The notes below the pieces were generated by a model. The model was given only the letters and a program-made list of their open reading frames with translations, had not been told where the DNA came from and made no database searches. Source: Demequina sp. NBRC 110051 (GTDB lineage: Bacteria > Actinomycetota > Actinomycetes > Actinomycetales > Demequinaceae). From it: DNA of 64,000 nucleotides. The stretch spans positions 186,001-250,000 of the forward strand of contig NZ_BBRH01000007.1 of NCBI RefSeq assembly GCF_002090055.1. The letters run 5' to 3'. This document shows, piece after piece, positions 25,151-33,890 of the stretch. Position 1 is the first letter of the stretch. Every line of letters starts with the position of its first letter. Both the position numbers and the translations under genes were made by a program.

Positions 25151-26038
25151 TCAGCGCCGTTCACGAGGGTCGAACGCGGAGCGCAACTCCTCGCCGATGG
25201 CCACCACCGACAGCACCGTGAGTGCGAGCATCACACTGGGGAGGACCAGGACATGGGGAGCGGTTTGGAAGATGCGGGACCCCGCCGCGATCTGCAGTCC
25301 CCACGAGATCGCGGGCGACGAGAGGCCGATGCCCAGATAGGTGAGCGTGCTCTCCGCGACGATGACCATGCCGATCGAGATGGTCGCGAGCACGAAGACC
25401 GGCTGGATGGCATTGGGGAGAACGTAGCGCTTGATGATGCGCGGCAGACGGAGGCCCATCGTGCGGGCGGCGAGCACATACTCGGAGTGCCGCACAGACC
25501 TGACGGACGCGCGCATCAGGCGGGCCATGGTGGGCCACCCGAACACACCCAGGACCAGACTGACCGTCCAGACGTTGCGCGCGCCGAGCGTGTTGAGCAC
25601 AACGATGGCGGCGAGCAAGAAGGGGAATCCCAGGAAGACTTCGGTGACGCGCTGGACAATCCAGTCCACGACTCGACCACCCAGGCCCGACAGCGTGCCC
25701 AGCGTCAGCGCGATCCCCAGCGCGATCGCCGTCGCGAGGAATCCCACCGTGATGGAGCTTTGGGCGCCATAGACAGAGTTGGCCCAGATGTCGCATCCCT
25801 GCAAGTCGTAGCCGAAGGGGTGGCCGGGTGCGGGCCCCTCCGCGCTGTGGGCGAGGTCGCAGGCCCGCGGGTCTCCATTGCCAAAGAGGCCCGCGAAGAA
25901 CGCGGGGAAGAGCGCGAACAGGAGCAACACTGCGAGCACGGAGGTTGCGATCCACATGAGCGGGCGCCGGATCAGGGAGCGCCATAGCCCACGGTGCGCT
26001 GGGGTCGTGGGGGGCAGGTTCAAGGAGGTGTCAGCCAC
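25151..26038 (-). CDS. oligopeptide ABC transporter permease (DppC type)
   Basis: A 295-residue inner-membrane permease with an N-terminal cytoplasmic stretch, one early membrane helix, an extracytoplasmic segment with GHPFGYDLQGCDIWANSVYGAQ (the DppC/OppC signature HPFGTDxxGRD in variant form) and the BPD permease loop EYVLAARTMGLRLPRIIKRYVLPNAIQP. It pairs with the DppB-type permease, whose stop overlaps its start by 8 bases. It feeds peptides delivered by the lipoprotein encoded first in the operon. Confidence 0.9.
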   Translation of the reverse strand: MADTSLNLPPTTPAHRGLWRSLIRRPLMWIATSVLAVLLLFALFPAFFAGLFGNGDPRACDLAHSAEGPAPGHPFGYDLQGCDIWANSVYGAQSSITVGFLATAIALGIALTLGTLSGLGGRVVDWIVQRVTEVFLGFPFLLAAIVVLNTLGARNVWTVSLVLGVFGWPTMARLMRASVRSVRHSEYVLAARTMGLRLPRIIKRYVLPNAIQPVFVLATISIGMVIVAESTLTYLGIGLSSPAISWGLQIAAGSRIFQTAPHVLVLPSVMLALTVLSVVAIGEELRSAFDPRERR

Positions 26039-26963
26039 GGCGAATCCTCGGGTCGAGCAAGGTGTGGAGCACGTCGACCAGCAGCGTGGTGACGAGGAAG
26101 ATCACGATGAGAGCCGTCGAGATCGCCGCGACCATCGCAGCCTCGTGGGTGCGGATGGCCTGGAACAAGAGGTTGCCGACCCCGGGGAGATTGAAGATCC
26201 CCTCGATGACCACGGTGCCGCCGAGCAAAAAACCTAGATCGGTGGCGAGGTAGGTCGCGGTCGGGATGAGGGAGTTGCGCATCACGTGGAGTCCGATCAC
26301 GCGTCTCTCGCCGACACCTTTCGCGCGTGCCGTACGCACGTACTCGGCGCCGAGGTTCTCGATGATGGAACTACGGACCAGGCGCGAGACCGATGCCAGG
26401 CCGAAGACGGCGATCACCAGCGACGGCAAGATGTACGACAACGGCCATCCAGCGGAGGTACCCGCCACGGGGAACCACCCCAGCCTCACCCCGAAGAGCA
26501 ACTGGCCCATGATCGCGAGCACGAAGACGGGGATGCAGCTCGCGCCGATGGTGGTGACGAGCAGTACCCGGTCGATGGTCTTGCCGTGGCGCAAGGCGGA
26601 GACGATGCCGATGGACAGTCCGAGCACCACCTGAATGGTCCACGCGGTCAAAGCGAGAGTGATGGTCACGGGCCACCGCGAGGCCAGCTGGGGTGCGATC
26701 GCGCGTCCCGAGAGGTCGACGCCCAGGTCGCCGTGGACGAGTCCGCTCAGGAAGTGGAGGTACTGCACCCCGACGGGCTCGTCGAGCATGTAGGCCTCGG
26801 TGAGGGCTGCCACCACGGAGTCGGGTAGTTGGCGGTCTCCCGCCAGCGCCTGGATGGGGTCCCCGGGAAGGGAGAACACGCTCCAGTAGATGACAAAGGT
26901 GACACCGAGGAAGACGAGTGCAAAGCCCGCGAGTCGTTGGGCGACGGCCAGGGCGATCTTCAT
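26031..26963 (-). CDS. oligopeptide ABC transporter permease (DppB type)
   Basis: A 310-residue permease with about six membrane helices. The family start RLAGFALVFLGVTFVIYWSVFSLPGDPIQALAG and the coupling loop EYVRTARAKGVGERRVIGLHVMRNSLIP are clear. Its start overlaps the end of the carboxypeptidase gene by 4 bases and its stop overlaps the DppC-type start, so import and peptide processing appear translationally coupled. Confidence 0.9.
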   Translation of the reverse strand: MKIALAVAQRLAGFALVFLGVTFVIYWSVFSLPGDPIQALAGDRQLPDSVVAALTEAYMLDEPVGVQYLHFLSGLVHGDLGVDLSGRAIAPQLASRWPVTITLALTAWTIQVVLGLSIGIVSALRHGKTIDRVLLVTTIGASCIPVFVLAIMGQLLFGVRLGWFPVAGTSAGWPLSYILPSLVIAVFGLASVSRLVRSSIIENLGAEYVRTARAKGVGERRVIGLHVMRNSLIPTATYLATDLGFLLGGTVVIEGIFNLPGVGNLLFQAIRTHEAAMVAAISTALIVIFLVTTLLVDVLHTLLDPRIRRG

Positions 26964-28360
26964 TGCTGCCCCACGGTGAACACGGCCGCGAGAATCGCTC
27001 CGTACTGGACGCCGGCCAGGGCATTGATGGGCAGCGCGCTGGAGGTGTCGGCGGCTGCGGCCTCGTGTGCCCAGGACTCGAACTGTTCGCGCGTCTGCCC
27101 CGCGACCTGTCGCAGCGCGGCGCTCGCGGATCCAGTGGCAATCTCTGCCTCGAAGGCGCGCAGCAGGATGCCGCCGAATCGCAACCGGAACATGTGCACA
27201 AGGTCGTGTGCGCTGTGACGCTCCGCGACGGTAGCGCTCCGCTGCGACTCCGTGAGGGCCGAGCGCGCGAGCTGGGACTCACCGGAGGCGGCGACCATGG
27301 GAGCGAAGACGCGGCTCGCGCGCAGGAACGGCGTGTCGAGCGTGAGGTGCGGCTCGGCGACAGCGAGCAGTTCCACGAGGCGCCGACCCGACCTGAGGAG
27401 CTGCCCACCGGTGTCGGACAGGAGCTCGGCGTAGGCAAGATCGGTGGCGCTGGTGTCGTCGGTTTCGGTGCTTGACCAGAAGGGAAGCTCGGCGATCAGG
27501 GAGAAGGCTCCGTGGCGGCCCGCGTAACTCGTCGAATCGGCACCGCCCGATCCGGTCGGGTAGGGATCGAACCCCATGGCCTCGGCCCAGTCGTAGGCCT
27601 GCTCGAGGGTGCCGGTCTCGAAGATCGCATCCGCGGCCTTGGTGTAGTGCGCGGCCTCCGCCTCGCCTTGGTGCAGGGGCACGGACAAGGACGCCGGGAT
27701 CGCGTGGAGCAGCCCGTAGAGCTCGGGGGCCGGCCGTGAGACGTAGTAGTAGGCGCCGCCGGCCTCACTGTTGTGCAGGGGTACGTAGACATCCGGCTCG
27801 GCGATGTCGATGGCGGCGGCCAGTGCCCGAGTCTCGGGCATCATCGCATCGAAGTGGGCCTTCTTGTAGGCGAAGGGAAAGGTCCACTCGACCTGTTCGT
27901 CCGGAGCAGGACGGTAGAACTCTCGTGCGTAAGCGACGCGGTCGCCGGGGTCCGCGAACCACCCCTCGTTGAGACGCATGGCGTCCGGATCGACACAGGG
28001 GATGACCCACCACGTGCTGTCGGCGCCGTCGCGCAGAGCCTGGTCATGAATCAGCTGCTCGACGAGGTGCAGGACCGTCCACGAGCCGATGGGCTCATTG
28101 GGGTGAACCCCTCCCACGACGAGGACCGAGCGGGCGCCGTCTCCAATGCGATACAGAGGTAGCGTCTCGCCAAGCCTGCTGGTGCCGACGTCTTGCCGGG
28201 TCACGAGGCCGGGCGCCTGGAGGCGCAACTCCTCGATCGCCCGGTGGAGAGCATCGACGGAGGGGAAGTCGCGGCGCTCGGCGAGCCCGCCGGCTCGCCG
28301 GAGGATGTCCTCCGGCGAGCCGACGGCCGCGCGGGTCGTCGCAGAGAGGGGGTCGACCAC
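26960..28360 (-). CDS. M14-family zinc carboxypeptidase
   Basis: A 466-residue metallocarboxypeptidase-like protein without a signal peptide, so probably cytoplasmic. The zinc ligands are visible as H86 and E89 in GGVHPNEPIG and H196 in VPLHNSEAGG, followed by a C-terminal helical region of about 170 residues. It likely trims imported peptides from the carboxyl end. It stands between the binding-protein gene and the permeases, an unusual place for a hydrolase, which ties it to the importer. The GTG start at 28360 has GAAGGA about 9 bases upstream. The exact peptide substrate is unknown. Confidence 0.78.
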   Translation of the reverse strand: MVDPLSATTRAAVGSPEDILRRAGGLAERRDFPSVDALHRAIEELRLQAPGLVTRQDVGTSRLGETLPLYRIGDGARSVLVVGGVHPNEPIGSWTVLHLVEQLIHDQALRDGADSTWWVIPCVDPDAMRLNEGWFADPGDRVAYAREFYRPAPDEQVEWTFPFAYKKAHFDAMMPETRALAAAIDIAEPDVYVPLHNSEAGGAYYYVSRPAPELYGLLHAIPASLSVPLHQGEAEAAHYTKAADAIFETGTLEQAYDWAEAMGFDPYPTGSGGADSTSYAGRHGAFSLIAELPFWSSTETDDTSATDLAYAELLSDTGGQLLRSGRRLVELLAVAEPHLTLDTPFLRASRVFAPMVAASGESQLARSALTESQRSATVAERHSAHDLVHMFRLRFGGILLRAFEAEIATGSASAALRQVAGQTREQFESWAHEAAAADTSSALPINALAGVQYGAILAAVFTVGQQ

Positions 28361-28383
28361 GGTGGGGTCCTTCGAGGTGGGAG

Positions 28384-30000
28384 TTACGACGCGAGCTGGA
28401 TCTGCGTGAGGTCGGGAGCGCCCGAGACCGTGTGAAGGCCAGCGATGCGCTCGGAGGTCACGTAGAGGTAGCGGTTGCCGAACAGCGGGATGGTCGGGAA
28501 GTCCTCGAGGATGCGTTCCTGGACGGCCGTGTATCCCTCGTAGGAGGCCTCCGCGGTCTCGGCGGCGTTGGCTTCAGCGATGAGCGCGTCGACCTCGGGC
28601 TCCGAGTAACCGCCCGCACCGAAGTTTCCTTCGCCCTCGGCGGTGTAGACCGCCTGCAGCGTGTTCTGCTGGCTCGGGTACAGCGCACCCCAGCGGGCAC
28701 GGAAGGGTCCGTTGACGTCACCGCTCATGACCTGATCGGTGAAGGCCGCCCAGTCAGCGGCGGGCGTGGGCACCACGTCCTCGATGCCGAGGTTCTGGCG
28801 AATCTGGTTGGCGATCGCCTCGAACAGGTCTTCCTGACCCCAGTTCGCGACGAACAGGATCTCCATGGTGCCCTCGAAGCCGCCTGCCTCGTCGAGCAGC
28901 GCCTTGGCCGCCTCGGGGTCGAACTCGCAGTACTCGCCGCAGATGCCGGCCGGGTCGCCCGGCATGGACGGTGAGGTCAGCGAGGTGGCGGGAATCTGCG
29001 AGCCGCCGAACACGGCGTCGTTGATCGCCTCGCGGTCGATGGCCATCGAGATGGCCTGTCGTACACGGATGTCGCTGAAGCGCGGGTCCTCGATGTTGAA
29101 CCCGAGGAAGTCGACGCCAGGGGCATCGAGTTCGTAGAGGTGGTCGGGGAAGTCGGTACGAGCCTGCTGAGCCTGGGCGGCGGCAATGCCGACGATGTCG
29201 ACCTCGCCCGCGAGGGCGTCGGTGTAGGCGACGGTCGTGTCGATGTAGGGGACGAACGTGATCGCGTCGACTGTCGGCTCGGGCCCGGCGTAGTCCTCGT
29301 AGGCGACGGTCTCAAGCGGTGCGTCGGGAGTCCACGAGCTCGACGCCTTGAAGGGGCCGTTGCCAATCGGATCCGCCTCAAACGCCTCGAGGTCGTCGAA
29401 CGCCTCCGACGGCAGCGGGTAGAGCGCCGTCTGTCCGATGGTCAACTGCAAGGGGTACTGGCGATCCGGGTTTTCCAGTTCGACAGTGAAGGTGAGGTCG
29501 TCGACGACGGTCAGTCCCGACAGCGTCTCGGCCGTGGGTTCGCCCTCGAGGGGGCTGGTCTCGTCGTATCCGACGATGTTCGCGAGCTGGCCCGCGTTGA
29601 CCCATGCGTTCGGGGCGTATGCGGCGTAGTTCCACGTGTCGACATAGTCCTGCGCGGTGACGGGGTCGCCGTTGTGGAAGGTCCACCCGTCACGCAGTGT
29701 CACGGTCCAGGTCACCGCATCGTCAGACTCGACCGACTCGGCGGCGAGGAAGCTGACGTCGCCGTTCTCGTCGAGCTGGACGAGCGGGGCCCACAGCGCT
29801 TCGACGATGTTGTACGAAGCGAAGTGGTTGCCGGGGATGAGGTGGTCGGGGGTTTCCACTGCGAAGCGGACGGGTTCCTGAGCTGCCTCGGTGGTGGGGG
29901 TGGCCTCTTCCTCATCGGCACTGGAGCAGCCGGCGAGGGCGATGACGCCCACGACCACCGCGCCGAGGCCCGCGCCTAGCCTGTTACGTGGTTTCCGCAT
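28384..30000 (-). CDS. oligopeptide-binding lipoprotein of an ABC importer
   Basis: A family 5 solute-binding protein of 538 residues. The signal peptide ends at lipobox ALAGC (Cys about 25), an acidic Glu/Thr linker follows, and the fold shows WTVTLRDGWTFHNGDPVTAQDY and FLGFNIEDPRFSDIRVRQAISMAIDRE, both diagnostic. It captures peptides outside the membrane for the DppBC-type permeases. The ATG at 30000 follows AAGGAGAA; the upstream open frame lacks a signal peptide. It is first in the operon, 23 bases before the carboxypeptidase gene. Confidence 0.92.
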   Translation of the reverse strand: MRKPRNRLGAGLGAVVVGVIALAGCSSADEEEATPTTEAAQEPVRFAVETPDHLIPGNHFASYNIVEALWAPLVQLDENGDVSFLAAESVESDDAVTWTVTLRDGWTFHNGDPVTAQDYVDTWNYAAYAPNAWVNAGQLANIVGYDETSPLEGEPTAETLSGLTVVDDLTFTVELENPDRQYPLQLTIGQTALYPLPSEAFDDLEAFEADPIGNGPFKASSSWTPDAPLETVAYEDYAGPEPTVDAITFVPYIDTTVAYTDALAGEVDIVGIAAAQAQQARTDFPDHLYELDAPGVDFLGFNIEDPRFSDIRVRQAISMAIDREAINDAVFGGSQIPATSLTSPSMPGDPAGICGEYCEFDPEAAKALLDEAGGFEGTMEILFVANWGQEDLFEAIANQIRQNLGIEDVVPTPAADWAAFTDQVMSGDVNGPFRARWGALYPSQQNTLQAVYTAEGEGNFGAGGYSEPEVDALIAEANAAETAEASYEGYTAVQERILEDFPTIPLFGNRYLYVTSERIAGLHTVSGAPDLTQIQLAS

Positions 30001-30086
30001 GAGTTCTCCTTGTCGCCACGGCTCGTGCGGCCCGTGGTCGGATTGGCGCCCCCGGGGCTGGAGGCTGGCCACGACGTTAGACCCTC

Positions 30087-30136
30087 AATCTTCAAAATCA
30101 GATGAATCTTCAGAATTTTTTGAACTTGTTACAAGT
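30087..30136. promoter_or_regulatory. AT-rich operator region between the peptide operon and the PaiB-like gene
   Basis: Unlike the surrounding DNA, this spacer is AT-rich. It holds the direct repeat AATCTTCA (30087-30094 and 30105-30112), an inverted repeat TTCAAAA...TTTTGAA (30091-30097 against the T-run to about 30124), and the perfect palindrome ACTTGTTACAAGT (30124-30136). These are good candidate sites for the GbsR/MarR-type regulator of the operon. The whole spacer is 30001-30247 and no gene is seen in it. Confidence 0.5.
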
Positions 30137-30247
30137 ACGAAACTTAGTATCGGGCACGCTGGGACTTCGTTTACGTCGCTGAAACCGATCGGCAAGCGGT
30201 CCCATGCATCAGCGAACAGCCTTCGTCGCCACACGATTGGAGCCACC

Positions 30248-30877
30248 ATGCGCCACAACCCGGACTACGACTTCGGCGATGGTGCCGCTCTTCGGGATCT
30301 CATCCGCGAGCACCCGTGGATGACTCTTGTGACGCACGTGCCCGAGCGGGGGGTCGTGGCCTCTCACTATCCCGTGCTGCTTGAGGACGATCCGGACGAC
30401 ATCGTGCTCGTGAGCCATGTGGGACGGCCGGACGAGCGGCTGCACGAACTTGGCCGCCACGAATCGATGGCGATCATTTACGGCCCTCACGGCTACGTCT
30501 CGCCCAGCTGGTACGGCACGTCACCCGCGGTGCCCACGTGGAACTTCGCCGTGGCTCACCTGTATGGCACGCCCGAGATCCTGTCCGATGACGAGAACCT
30601 GCAGGTCCTCGACCGGCTTGTGGCGCACTTTGAGGCGCCGCTGCCGGAGCCACACCTGATGCGTCAGACGACGGAGAACGCCGCCTACGCGGAGCGCATC
30701 GTGCGCGGCACCGTGGGCTTCCGCATGAGGATCGAGCGGGTCGAAGCCAAGGAGAAGATGAGCCAAGACAAGCCCGCGGAGGTCGTCGGCCGTGTGATCT
30801 CCGCACTCGAGCAGCCCGGCCCGTACCAGAACGCCCCCTTGGCGCGGCGCATGGCTCACATCAACGGTGTGGCATGA
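30248..30877 (+). CDS. PaiB-family FMN-binding protein
   Basis: A 209-residue flavin-binding split-barrel protein of the PaiB type. Conserved pieces are MRHNPDYDF at the start, HPWMTLVTH, VASHYPVLLE, VSHVGRPDERL and GYVSPSWYGTSPAVPTWNFAVAHLYG. PaiB was named as a negative regulator of protease and sporulation genes in Bacillus, but the biochemical role is not settled. GGAG at 30238-30241 precedes the ATG. It overlaps the amidohydrolase gene by 4 bases and is divergent from the peptide-import operon, so the two units may share control. Confidence 0.82.
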   Translation: MRHNPDYDFGDGAALRDLIREHPWMTLVTHVPERGVVASHYPVLLEDDPDDIVLVSHVGRPDERLHELGRHESMAIIYGPHGYVSPSWYGTSPAVPTWNFAVAHLYGTPEILSDDENLQVLDRLVAHFEAPLPEPHLMRQTTENAAYAERIVRGTVGFRMRIERVEAKEKMSQDKPAEVVGRVISALEQPGPYQNAPLARRMAHINGVA

Positions 30878-32388
30878 GCGCGCAGGCACACGCGGACTCA
30901 GGCCTGGTTCTCGCTAATGTGCGGCCCTACGGCGGGGAGCCCTGTGATGTGACCATTCGCGACGGCGTGATTGCCGTCCTCGCCCCGGCGGGTGAGGCCC
31001 CCCGCACCGGTGAGGTTCGCGACTTCGAGGGTAGGTGGGTCGGCCCGGGCCTGTGGGACTCGCATGTGCACTTCACTCAGCAGGTCATCCGGCGCATGCG
31101 CGTCGACCTCGACGGCTGCGCGGGGCCACAGGAAGCCCTCGATCGCATGCGCACCGCACGCGAGATCGGTGCACCTTTCTTGGGCGGACTCTTGGTGGGA
31201 TACGGGTTCCGCGACGCGCTGTGGAGCTCGCCGACCACGCTCGCTGCGTTCGACGCTGCCGTGCCCGACGTACCCGCGGTGATGATTAGCGGCGACCTCC
31301 ACTGTGGATGGATGAACACCGCCGCGGCGGCCCGGCTCGGAGTGGACATTGACTCCTCGGGACTGCTGCGCGAGGCCCCCATGGTCGCCGCACTCGGCGT
31401 GATCGACGGCAACATCGAGTTACCCGTGTCGGCGTTTCAGGAGGCCGCCAAGGCGGGTGCCGCCCGCGGCTTGGTGGGCGTCGTCGACTTCGAGAATGCC
31501 GACAATGTGGCGCAATGGCCGGCGCGGACCGCCGAGGGCTTCGATGCCCTGCGCGTCGAGGTCGCAGCGTGGCCGGACCGACTCGACGACGTGATTGCCA
31601 GGGGCATCCGGACGGGTGACATCGTCGACGATGCCGGTCTCGTCACGTTCGGGCGACTCAAGGTCGTCGCCGATGGCTCGCTCAACACCCGGACGGCATG
31701 GTGCTGGGACCCCTACCCCGGTACGGATTCCGCCGACGTCGAGGCGTACGGCTTGCCCGGTGTCACGCCGGGAGGGCTGCGTGTGCTGCTGTCGCGTGCG
31801 CATGAGGCGGGCATCGAGGCGGCCGTACACGCGATCGGTGACCGCACCAATACGGAAGCACTGGACGCGTTTGCCGACCTGGGCATCGGCGGTGTGATCG
31901 AACATGCGCAACTGGTGCGCGACCAGGATCTTGCGCGATTTGGCGCGCTCGGCGTGACCGCGAGCATTCAGCCCGAACACGCGATGGACGACCGTGACAT
32001 TGCGGACCACGTGTGGGCCGGAAGGAGCGACCGCGCGTTCGCCTTCGGCGCGCTGCACCGCGCCGGTGCACGGCTGCGTCTGGGATCCGACGCACCCGTC
32101 GCTCCCTTGGATCCGTGGATGTCGATCGCCGCCGCGGTCTTCCGCACGCGGGACGGGCGCGAGCCTTGGCACCCCGAGTTGTGCCTTCCCCTGGACGTCG
32201 CGCTCGCCTCGTCTAGCCGCACCACACTCGCGGTGGGACAGCCGGCTGATCTCGTCGTCACCGACCGCGACCCCTACACATGCGGGCCCGACGAGCTCCG
32301 CGCCATGGGCGTGGCGGCCACCTTCGTCGGCGGTCGCTGCACGTGGTCGAGCGATGTCGAGGCATCGTCGTCCGGGACAGCTGCCTGA
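30874..32388 (+). CDS. YtcJ-like amidohydrolase (amidohydrolase family 3)
   Basis: A 504-residue TIM-barrel amidohydrolase. The metal-binding HxH is in GLWDSHVHFTQQ, later ligands are in AAVHAIGDRTN and GVIEHAQLV, and the final catalytic Asp in RLRLGSDAPVAPLDPW. Members hydrolyse N-substituted formamides and other amides; the natural substrate of YtcJ is unknown. The ATG overlaps the PaiB-like stop (ATGA). Divergence from a peptide importer and carboxypeptidase suggests a place in scavenging an amide or peptide derivative (inference). It converges on the GNAT gene with a 6-base gap. Confidence 0.8.
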   Translation: MSAQAHADSGLVLANVRPYGGEPCDVTIRDGVIAVLAPAGEAPRTGEVRDFEGRWVGPGLWDSHVHFTQQVIRRMRVDLDGCAGPQEALDRMRTAREIGAPFLGGLLVGYGFRDALWSSPTTLAAFDAAVPDVPAVMISGDLHCGWMNTAAAARLGVDIDSSGLLREAPMVAALGVIDGNIELPVSAFQEAAKAGAARGLVGVVDFENADNVAQWPARTAEGFDALRVEVAAWPDRLDDVIARGIRTGDIVDDAGLVTFGRLKVVADGSLNTRTAWCWDPYPGTDSADVEAYGLPGVTPGGLRVLLSRAHEAGIEAAVHAIGDRTNTEALDAFADLGIGGVIEHAQLVRDQDLARFGALGVTASIQPEHAMDDRDIADHVWAGRSDRAFAFGALHRAGARLRLGSDAPVAPLDPWMSIAAAVFRTRDGREPWHPELCLPLDVALASSSRTTLAVGQPADLVVTDRDPYTCGPDELRAMGVAATFVGGRCTWSSDVEASSSGTAA

Positions 32389-32394
32389 CCGCGT

Positions 32395-32955
32395 CTAGGA
32401 CAAGCGCAGCATCACCACGTCGGTCTCGCGGTTGCCGCCCACGTCAAAGGTACGTGCGCCCACCAGGGTGAAGCCGTGGCGCCGGTAGAACGCCTGCGCG
32501 CGCAGGTTGGCATCGTTGGTGCCGAGCCACACCGGGCCGGGGCCGTGTCCCTCACGGGTGGCGGCCACGGCCGCCTCCATGAGCGCGCCGGCGAGGCCGC
32601 CGCCGTGGGCCTCGGCGCGCACGTAGATCTTGGACAGCTCATGGATCGGGTCGGTGGCGACGCCCGCGTCGCTGAGCGCGACCGCGGCCTCGGGGTCGCT
32701 GCACGGGCCGAACGTCGCCAAGGCGTAGCCGTCGAGCGTTCCGGCGACCACGGCATCGGCCACCACCACGGCATGGGTGGGCGATGAGATCCACCCGCCG
32801 ATCACGTCGGCGTTGAGCTTGGCCGCGATGTGCGCGTCCATCGCCTCGCGCGTGGTGGTCGGCGGGCACGCGAGTGGGAAGGTGACGGCGGCGAGGTCGA
32901 CAAGCGCGGGGATGTCCGATGCGGTGGCCGGGCGGACGGTGTGCGTGACGGTCAT
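32395..32955 (-). CDS. GNAT-family N-acetyltransferase
   Basis: A 186-residue acetyltransferase starting MTVTHTVRPATASDIPALVDLA. The acetyl-CoA-binding region reads KIYVRAEAHGGGLAGALMEAAV, followed by the C-terminal NANLRAQAFYRRHGFTLVGARTF. It would transfer an acetyl group from acetyl-CoA to an amine; the acceptor is unknown. The ATG at 32955 overlaps the vapC stop, so it is translated together with the toxin-antitoxin pair. The 14-base motif at 32748-32761 is read as ADAV. A decayed partial copy of this gene lies at 33713-33885. Confidence 0.85.
   Translation of the reverse strand: MTVTHTVRPATASDIPALVDLAAVTFPLACPPTTTREAMDAHIAAKLNADVIGGWISSPTHAVVVADAVVAGTLDGYALATFGPCSDPEAAVALSDAGVATDPIHELSKIYVRAEAHGGGLAGALMEAAVAATREGHGPGPVWLGTNDANLRAQAFYRRHGFTLVGARTFDVGGNRETDVVMLRLS
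32748..32761 (-). repeat. 14-base dispersed motif, copy 5
   Basis: Exact copy inside the GNAT gene (peptide ADAV in VVADAVVAGT). A weaker 11/14 copy follows at 32766-32779. Confidence 0.85.
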
Positions 32956-33377
32956 GATTCCCAAGGGTTGAGCACGGCGACTCCGGTGCGGGCGAAGTCC
33001 TGGACATTGCGGGTGGCGACGGGCATGCCGTGCACCTGGGCGGTGGCGGCGATCATGATGTCAGCGAGCCCTGGGGCGTCAGGTCGCGACGTTAGTGTCG
33101 CCGCAAACTGGGCTGCATCGGCCGTGAAGTCGAGGACTCTGCCATCAAAGGTGACGACAAGGCCGTCGATCCAGGTCTCGAGGCCGTCCGCCTGCGGTGC
33201 GTCGCCGCGCTGGCGAATCAGCGCCGCGCCGTGGCGCAGTTCCATGAGCACGACGGCGGGAAGGAACAGGTCCGTGACGCTGACCGACCGCGACCATCGG
33301 GCCACGGCCGGGTCCGGCGTGGTGCGGCGCAGTTCTGACAGGACATTCGTGTCGAGCGCGTAGCGCGTGGCGCTCAC
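32952..33377 (-). CDS. vapC: VapC-type PIN-domain toxin
   Basis: A 141-residue PIN nuclease with the acidic active-site pattern: first Asp in YALDTNVLSELRR, a Glu in VVLMELRHGAA, an Asp in GLADIMIAATAQ and the terminal Asp/Asn region VATRNVQDFARTG. VapC toxins cleave tRNA or rRNA and are neutralised by the antitoxin encoded just upstream. The GTG start overlaps the antitoxin stop (GTGA). The stop overlaps the start of the GNAT gene, an unusual third member of the operon. Confidence 0.88.
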   Translation of the reverse strand: MSATRYALDTNVLSELRRTTPDPAVARWSRSVSVTDLFLPAVVLMELRHGAALIRQRGDAPQADGLETWIDGLVVTFDGRVLDFTADAAQFAATLTSRPDAPGLADIMIAATAQVHGMPVATRNVQDFARTGVAVLNPWES

Positions 33378-33613
33378 CGGTCGAGCTCGTCGAGTGTGCC
33401 GTCGAGGCCCGGAAAGTCCGCGTTGTCACCGCTCGGGAGTGCGCGGACCGCGTCCCACAGGGACGTCGAAGGGGTCGCGTGCTCGATGCGCACCACGCGG
33501 TAGACCGGAACGCCGCGCCGAGTGATGACAGCCTCTCCATCCGCATCGACCGCGGCCGTCACGACACCGGGTCGTTGATTGAGGTCTTGAGACTTGAACT
33601 CGCGGACGCTCAC
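33374..33613 (-). CDS. vapB: Phd/YefM-type antitoxin of the vapBC pair
   Basis: A 79-residue antitoxin. The N-terminal DNA-binding part reads VREFKSQDLNQRPGVVTAAVDADGEAVITRRGVPVYRVV-like over about residues 3-42 in the Phd/YefM fold, and the acidic C-terminal tail (DFPGLDGTLDELDR) should wrap the toxin. The GTG at 33613 follows AGGAGGTGG. A palindrome directly in front of the gene is the likely autoregulatory site. Confidence 0.85.
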   Translation of the reverse strand: MSVREFKSQDLNQRPGVVTAAVDADGEAVITRRGVPVYRVVRIEHATPSTSLWDAVRALPSGDNADFPGLDGTLDELDR

Positions 33614-33624
33614 CTGCCACCTCC

Positions 33625-33638
33625 TAGATAGGTATCTA
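33625..33638. promoter_or_regulatory. autoregulatory operator of the vapB-vapC operon
   Basis: TAGATA-GG-TATCTA has 6-base perfect arms and lies between a minus-strand -10 box TACGAT (33640-33645) and the vapB ribosome site, the expected position for repression by the toxin-antitoxin complex. Confidence 0.6.
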
Positions 33639-33712
33639 CATCGTAGGCGCCTCGCCTGCGCGTTGCTAGGGGGCGTCGCGTGGCCGCGACGGACGAGGCT
33701 AGCGAGAACTCA

Positions 33713-33885
33713 GCCCGTCGCCAGGGCGTGGCCGTAGAGGGTTCCGGTGACCACGGCATCGGCCACGGGAACCGACTGAGTGGGCGAGGACACCCAGCCA
33801 CCGAGCACGTCGCCGTTGAGAGTGGCTGCCATGTGTGCATTAACCGCCGCGCGGTAGCGTGCCGCAAACGAGCCGACCGGGGGGT
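33713..33885 (-). pseudogene. truncated duplicate of the GNAT acetyltransferase gene
   Basis: The minus strand reads RAAVNAHMAATLNGDVLGGW, then SSPTQSVPVADAVVTGTLYG, then HALATG and a stop. This matches GNAT residues REAMDAHIAAKLNADVIGGW and following, from the gene at 32395-32955, at about two residues in three. The N-terminal start and the whole acetyl-CoA-binding half are missing. It includes its own exact copy of the 14-base motif, evidently duplicated with it. The vapBC genes lie between the intact and broken copies. Confidence 0.75.
33751..33764 (-). repeat. 14-base dispersed motif, copy 6
   Basis: Exact copy inside the GNAT pseudogene, at the same position as the copy in the intact gene; part of that duplication. 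Confidence 0.85.
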
Positions 33886-33890
33886 AGGGG

